DNA from: JAAXHB01 sp965214945
GTDB lineage: Bacteria > Actinomycetota > Acidimicrobiia > Acidimicrobiales > Aldehydirespiratoraceae
Direction: 5' to 3'
Length of the DNA: 64,000 nt
Assembly: GCA_965214945.1 (NCBI GenBank)
Contig: OZ244029.1
Location: 682,001-746,000, forward strand
Positions 60,366 to 64,000 of this stretch are shown in pieces (the stretch's first letter is position 1; every line of letters begins with the position of its first letter). The notes beneath the pieces are model-generated. The model was given only the letters and a program-made list of their open reading frames with translations. It made no database searches and was not told the origin of the DNA. Position numbers and translations under genes: made by a program.

Positions 60366-61238
60366 TCACCAGGCACGCGCGATCCCTTCGGGCTGCCATT
60401 TCTCAAGGATTTCGAGGCCGCGGGAACGGTCCTGTGCGATGTCGAGAGCAACGACGATGTGGTTGGCGACCGGCCATCGCTCACCCGTCTTATTCGAGTG
60501 GTCGACGCGGTGAATGCAGGCCAGCCGAACGGGTGCTACGGCAACAGTGCAGGCGCGTTCGTCGGGATCGGTGGGGGTGCCGAGAATCGACCTGGCTACT
60601 CGGAGCACGGTCGTGTAGGGCACGTAGAAGTCGGGCGGATGATCGCCGCGGGCGACGATCGGCATACCCCATGAGACGGCAGCAAGGGTGTCGGTAAGTG
60701 CCCAACCCATTGAGTTCTCGGGTCTATTCACACCAAGCTCGAGACCCATCCTGTCGGTCAGGGCACCAGGGTCGGGCAGAGCTGCCAGCGGTACGGCTCG
60801 CCGTCGCCACACCGAGAGAAGCTCGTGGAAGAGATCCGGGGTGACTGCCTCTCCGGCGGAGGTCATCAGTCCGTCGCGTCGCAGGCCTGCCATCGCCTTC
60901 GAGACAGCGCTGGGGGCTCGGCCGATGTAGCGGGCGGTCTCGCGCACACCATGCGGCCGGTCCGGCCGCAGCAGAACAGCGATGGCCGCCTCCTTGGCGA
61001 CTTGGCTGTCGAGCGGGCCGCTGGTGGGCGCTGCAGGCTCGTCCGCCGGGTCAACGATCGCGTCGATGACCACCGGAGGTTGGATGATCCGCAGTTTTCC
61101 CCGTCGATCGAAGTAGTTGATCCCTGCCTCCCGAAACGACCGCTTGGCATCCGAAGCGATTCGGTCGGCCACGACAAGCAGGCGCCGGTGCTGCTCAGCT
61201 TCTCGGGTCAGGCGCTCCCCCTGTGCCGCCGTGACCAC
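60366..61238 (-). CDS. HTH regulator-like protein of a mobile actinobacterial family
   Basis: 290 aa as given, GTG start. Continuous coding-like sequence (ADLERDALDSLSATLSDLGI..., HRLEIEVAS) runs in frame upstream to about 61415 with no usual start codon and an in-frame TAG at about 61427, so the true start is unclear or the 5' end has a frameshift. Residues 95-150 hold a MarR/winged-helix type segment (AKEAAIAVLLRPDRPHGVRETARYIGRAPSAVSKAMAGL). The C-terminus WPVANHIVVALDIAQDRSRGLEILEKWQPEGIARAW is typical of this family. Possibly autoregulates from the 61429-61468 palindrome. Confidence 0.65.
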   Translation of the reverse strand: MVTAAQGERLTREAEQHRRLLVVADRIASDAKRSFREAGINYFDRRGKLRIIQPPVVIDAIVDPADEPAAPTSGPLDSQVAKEAAIAVLLRPDRPHGVRETARYIGRAPSAVSKAMAGLRRDGLMTSAGEAVTPDLFHELLSVWRRRAVPLAALPDPGALTDRMGLELGVNRPENSMGWALTDTLAAVSWGMPIVARGDHPPDFYVPYTTVLRVARSILGTPTDPDERACTVAVAPVRLACIHRVDHSNKTGERWPVANHIVVALDIAQDRSRGLEILEKWQPEGIARAW

Positions 61239-61428
61239 CGACGCAACCTCGATTTCGAGTCGGTGGCTGCCCAGATCCAGCGCGGCGTCGGGCCGCGTGC
61301 CAGCAGCCGAAGTCTCTCCCGGAAGAACTTCGGCGCTGATGCCGAGGTCGCTGAGGGTCGCGCTCAGGCTGTCCAGGGCGTCTCGTTCGAGATCGGCACT
61401 CGTTCTTCGCGGTATGGCTTGAGTCTAG

Positions 61429-61468
61429 GGGTGTTCTCTGTTCTTGTATACAAGAACAGAGAACACCC
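61429..61468. promoter_or_regulatory. Perfect 40-bp palindrome
   Basis: GGGTGTTCTCTGTTCTTGTA (61429-61448) is followed directly by its exact reverse complement (61449-61468), with no loop. It sits between the HTH regulator (minus) and a small plus-strand open frame and contains the near-symmetric core TTCTTGTATACAAGAA. Strong candidate for an operator bound from both sides, or a cruciform site. Confidence 0.9.
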
Positions 61469-61679
61469 ACTCTTCAAGCGACAACCGTTCCGCCAGCGCG
61501 CGGCGTTTAACGACGAGCGAGAGCCGACGACGACGCTGGTCGGCCCTGACGGGCGATCTCCTGGCCTACTGCGACCGCGCCGTAAGGCGAGAGCACGCGA
61601 GAACCTTGATCGCATGGTGGAGATTGCGGACGAGACCGGCCTGTACGACACGACGGCAACGTCCATAAGCACCCGCTGA
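61431..61679 (+). CDS. Small basic protein divergent from the HTH regulator
   Basis: 82 aa if it starts at GTG 61431 inside the palindrome (MFSVLVYKNREHPLFKRQPF). The rest (ERTTTLVGPDGRSPGLLRPRRKARARENLDRMVEIADETGLYDT) looks coding. Paired divergently with the HTH gene, it could be its target or partner, for example in a toxin-antitoxin-like pair; no family recognised. Start uncertain. Confidence 0.45.
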   Translation: MFSVLVYKNREHPLFKRQPFRQRAAFNDEREPTTTLVGPDGRSPGLLRPRRKARARENLDRMVEIADETGLYDTTATSISTR

Positions 61680-61708
61680 GCCGCATCTCCGTCGGCTACG
61701 GTGACCGC

Positions 61709-61897
61709 GTGGCTGTCGTCCGTTACCTGCTGGCTGGTGTGCTGTTCGTGGCGGCTCTCCCCGCAGCCTGGCTGGCGCTGTTCTCGCTCTCCGCGGGGTC
61801 GTTCACCGCGACGCTGGTGATCGGGCTCATCACGGCGGTGCTGGTGGGCACGGGCATTGTTCTCGTCAAGACGGGCGGCCGGTCCGGCCACGCGTAG
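61709..61897 (+). CDS. Small membrane protein
   Basis: 62 aa from GTG. Two hydrophobic segments (YLLAGVLFVAALPAAWLALF and TATLVIGLITAVLVGTGIVLV) with a short hydrophilic tail (KTGGRSGHA). No family recognised. 30 bp after the preceding small gene. Confidence 0.6.
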   Translation: MAVVRYLLAGVLFVAALPAAWLALFSLSAGSFTATLVIGLITAVLVGTGIVLVKTGGRSGHA

Positions 61898-61956
61898 GCC
61901 TTTCGACGGCCGGGCACAGCGCGGGTCTCAACCACCGAGCGTTCTCCGACAGCAAA

Positions 61957-61982
61957 AAGGCCCACCCGTACGGGTGGGCCTT
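61957..61982 (-). terminator. Strong hairpin terminator
   Basis: AAGGCCCACCC-GTAC-GGGTGGGCCTT is a perfect stem. On the minus strand it is followed by TTTTTGCTG, so it terminates transcription of the minus-strand genes to its right; it may also act on plus-strand transcripts. Confidence 0.85.
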
Positions 61983-62086
61983 GACCCAGCAACCTAAGCG
62001 GCTGGGGATATGCGCCCAGTATGGACCATCACGAGGGCAACTCCAACCCCTTAGGGCAGGCGCACGGTCCCGCTGTCGAACCCTGC

Positions 62087-63043
62087 TCAGTCCTCAACGG
62101 TCGTTGCGTATTGCACTGTCAGCGACGTAGCAAACATCACCGCTACCAACGCAAAGGTCGGGGAGAAGACGCCGGGATGACCGACTGCATGAGACGTTAC
62201 ATGTCGGTTGAAGTGCTTAGGTAGAGGTTGTCCGCTGCTCGGAAACCACTTATCGAACACCACAGAGCGAGGCTTCAGCGTCAGGTACGCTGCAGCTAGT
62301 CGAACGAGCACATTATCGAATGGCTCTCGCTCCTTCTCCTTCGCATGCTGCCGCTCATCTTTGCCGTTAGGCCAGCGAAAGATGCTGTCGATGATGTTTG
62401 AAGCATGAGACTGAGCAGGCCCCTGGAAGTCAGCTCGCAACGCATCGACTGCATCTCGACACTGGACAGCCCATTCATGATCGATTGAGGTCACGGCATC
62501 CCTGCAGTCGTCCAAGATGTCATCCTGGCGACTAGTGAGAATCTCAAAGCGTGTTTCTGCGTCCGGGGCATCGAGGAGAGCTACGACGATCTCACGGCGG
62601 GGAATCCAACTCAATGGGATCCCCTCTTCTAGCGAGATCGCTGCAACCACATCGAGGCGGCGTACCTCTTGAAGGTTGCTGGGGATGCCCCGCCCTAGCG
62701 ATTTACTGAACCGCGCCAGGGCCCCACCCAAGTGAGACAGATCGATCTTTGGCACCAAGGCCGCCAATTGCTCAGAGATTCGAGCGAAAGGTTCCATCTG
62801 CTCTTTGAGCAACTGTTGAAAGCCAGCCGCGTTACGAGCGAACTCCTCAAGCTGCAAACTCAGATTGAATACCTCGGTGATCGAGGAGAGGTCGATTGAG
62901 TTCGACAAGGCCTCTGTCCATTTGAGCCCTGCATCTCGGGGAACTATTAGGGGCTTCGTGAGGATCTGCTTATGTGAATCCGCAATGACTGAGAAGTCGA
63001 TCGATTCAGCGAAGTACCTTGCGATTGCCCGCTGCGCCTCCAT
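62087..63043 (-). CDS. Unrecognised protein with membrane tail and R-x4-H motif
   Basis: 318 aa, no family recognised. N-terminal and middle parts are helical and soluble (EARARY-type, DLSHLGGALARFSKSLGRG). The last 45 residues contain FNRHVTSHAVGHPG, with R-x4-H as in HEPN RNases and related abortive-infection proteins, followed by a hydrophobic helix (SPTFALVAVMFATSLTVQYA). GC content is clearly lower than in the metabolic part of the window. The defence role is a guess from motif and location. Confidence 0.65.
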   Translation of the reverse strand: MEAQRAIARYFAESIDFSVIADSHKQILTKPLIVPRDAGLKWTEALSNSIDLSSITEVFNLSLQLEEFARNAAGFQQLLKEQMEPFARISEQLAALVPKIDLSHLGGALARFSKSLGRGIPSNLQEVRRLDVVAAISLEEGIPLSWIPRREIVVALLDAPDAETRFEILTSRQDDILDDCRDAVTSIDHEWAVQCRDAVDALRADFQGPAQSHASNIIDSIFRWPNGKDERQHAKEKEREPFDNVLVRLAAAYLTLKPRSVVFDKWFPSSGQPLPKHFNRHVTSHAVGHPGVFSPTFALVAVMFATSLTVQYATTVED

Positions 63044-63058
63044 GAATCTCTCGAGACC

Positions 63059-63205
63059 TTACTCTTGCAGGAAATGCCGGGGCATTTTAATAGCTGAGAG
63101 GTGGCGAGACACGAGGCTTCGCTGTAGCGCAGAGAACGCTCTGAGTTCATCGGCGCGAGCTTCATCTTCGCCTGCACTGGGCTCGTTGTCTTCGTTCACC
63201 TTCAC
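63059..63205 (-). CDS. Possible small gene upstream
   Basis: 48 aa from GTG (MKVNEDNEPSAGEDEARADELRAF...MPRHFLQE), stop 15 bp before the next start. An acidic helix-like sequence with codon use like its neighbour. A 9-bp duplication (GGTGAACGA) lies at the start. Could also be the displaced N-terminus of the gene at 62087. Confidence 0.4.
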   Translation of the reverse strand: MKVNEDNEPSAGEDEARADELRAFSALQRSLVSRHLSAIKMPRHFLQE

Positions 63206-63432
63206 AGTTCGTTCACCGTCACAGTCTGCCGTCGCCTTGTGACAGCGTAGCTGCCTATCGGTACCCGATCAACCTACGGTGCGTTCGCTCCGCAAGCGGG
63301 CCGAATGTGCAGCAGAAAAGAGACAACTGCCACGTGAGTCCGGTCCAGGCGTCGCGGGTGCCTTCCCGACCTTGTCGAGTCCGGTGCCGCCGTCATTGCT
63401 ATTTCGGCTCAGCGGCCTTCCCGCTTCCACGA
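63206..63432. other. Intergenic, 227 bp
   Basis: No gene supported. It should hold the promoter of the small operon to its left, but no clear element is seen. Confidence 0.4.
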
Positions 63433-64000
63433 CTAGTTGTCGCCAGCATTCCTCTCAAGAAGCGCCGTCTGGAGGCGCCTGTATTCATCGGTGTATACCA
63501 GCTCCTGAGCTGTCGTGATGTACTCGGATGCATGATCCAACAGGCCACGTAGCTCCCACTCGTTGACCGAATTTCGCACGAGTAGATTCAAAATCTCCAG
63601 TCCCGTCTCCGTGGGAGATGCGGTCACTACGCGCTCCGCGATTCGATGCGCCCAGTTGATGCGACCACCACTGGCCTTCAGCGTCCTCAGGGTCAGTTTG
63701 GCCCACAATCGGTCGTCAAGGCAGCCGATCTCGGAGAACAGGCCGAACCCTCGAAGTGATGTCCCTGACCGTCGGGTGATGTTCTTTTGCCAGAACTTGA
63801 CTGCGAGATCGATGTGGTGACTGTCCGTATCCTCATGGCGGAGCATACGACCTAGCGTCTCGGCGGCCTCCGAGACGAGGTTCTTGCTCTTCATGAAGTT
63901 CACAACCTGGGCGACGCTGTACCCGTCACATTCCCAGAGCATCGCAACGAGGTAGTGTTCCAGCGCACGGTCAACCTTGCGCACGACCGAGTCTTGGACC
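63433..64000 (-). CDS. C-terminal part of an unrecognised helical protein (cut by the window)
   Basis: The frame is open from 63433 to the right edge (at least 188 codons), so the start lies outside. The sequence is all-helical and HEAT/ARM-like in rhythm (AETLGRMLRHEDTDSHHIDLAVKFW, LDDRLWAKLTLRTLKASGG, GLEILNLLVRNSVNEWELRGLLDHA). Large NTPases of defence islands can end this way, but nothing specific is visible. Confidence 0.6.
   Translation of the reverse strand, partial: VQDSVVRKVDRALEHYLVAMLWECDGYSVAQVVNFMKSKNLVSEAAETLGRMLRHEDTDSHHIDLAVKFWQKNITRRSGTSLRGFGLFSEIGCLDDRLWAKLTLRTLKASGGRINWAHRIAERVVTASPTETGLEILNLLVRNSVNEWELRGLLDHASEYITTAQELVYTDEYRRLQTALLERNAGDN

Noticed and set aside
61983..62086. 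Possible tRNA after the terminator
   Set aside because: No cloverleaf can be drawn; no anticodon arm or TPsiC loop pattern.

Overview
The window is high-GC, densely coded bacterial DNA that reads as an Actinomycetota genome, probably of the Acidimicrobiia type. The signs are an F420-type luciferase-like oxidoreductase, a DUF222/HNH (13E12-type) protein, paired P450s with a 3Fe-4S ferredoxin, GTG starts, and LacI operators with the CebR-box sequence known from streptomycetes. No rRNA, tRNA, integrase or transposase gene was recognised. The class-level assignment is inference.

Layout. 1-694: leader-distal end of a CRISPR array; no cas genes inside the window. 1060-19102 (all minus): a branched-chain-amino-acid-type (Liv) ABC importer followed by a GntR regulator and a catabolic run (acyl-CoA dehydrogenase, alcohol dehydrogenase, glutamine-synthetase-like ligase, two P450s flanking a ferredoxin, TTC38-like TPR protein, second acyl-CoA dehydrogenase, CaiB-type CoA transferase, aldehyde dehydrogenase), probably one regulated pathway for an imported substrate that I cannot name. 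19419-20891: a second aldehyde dehydrogenase. 21051-29906 (plus): four paralogous membrane-anchored sulfatase/alkaline-phosphatase-superfamily proteins, a remnant of a fifth, two micro-proteins with a YIDPGTG-like motif, and a NoeA-like methyltransferase. Three of the four large paralogs carry poly-G tracts of 10-13 G, as phase-variable genes do.

29933-33913: zinc homeostasis (zur, znuC on minus; znuA, znuB on plus) around a nested 42-bp dyad; ZnuA carries an exceptionally long His/Asp loop. 34079-35831: DUF222/HNH protein and an arsenate-reductase fragment. 35854-45644 (minus): two operons, one for beta-glucan/oligosaccharide uptake (binding protein, two permeases, GH16 glucanase, LacI regulator) and one for sugar acids (lactonase fragment, dehydrogenase/epimerase, mannonate-dehydratase-like enzyme, KDPG aldolase, KDG kinase). 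Each has a TGGGAGCGCTCCCA operator at its head, so they probably form one regulon. 45810-50403: MttB-like methyltransferase, Rieske oxygenase and MmgE/PrpD protein. 50358-54000: a decayed beta-lactamase-fold gene and two tandem Thr/Pro-rich exported paralogs. 54308-58098: FAD oxidase, thioesterase, luciferase-like oxidoreductase and enoyl-CoA hydratase.

58258-64000: an accessory region of mostly unrecognised genes, including a coupled pair with a nuclease-like D...ExK motif, a HTH regulator whose upstream region is a perfect 40-bp palindrome, and a membrane-tailed protein with an R-x4-H motif. It may be a defence island, but none of its genes matches a named system.

A theme across the window is short tandem duplication at gene boundaries, often containing the stop codon or start codon of the adjoining gene (for example six 21-bp copies at 47328-47453, three 20-bp copies at 3911-3970, five 15-bp copies at 45336-45410). 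These repeats also lengthen C-terminal tails (ferredoxin, KDPG aldolase) and insert repeats inside proteins.
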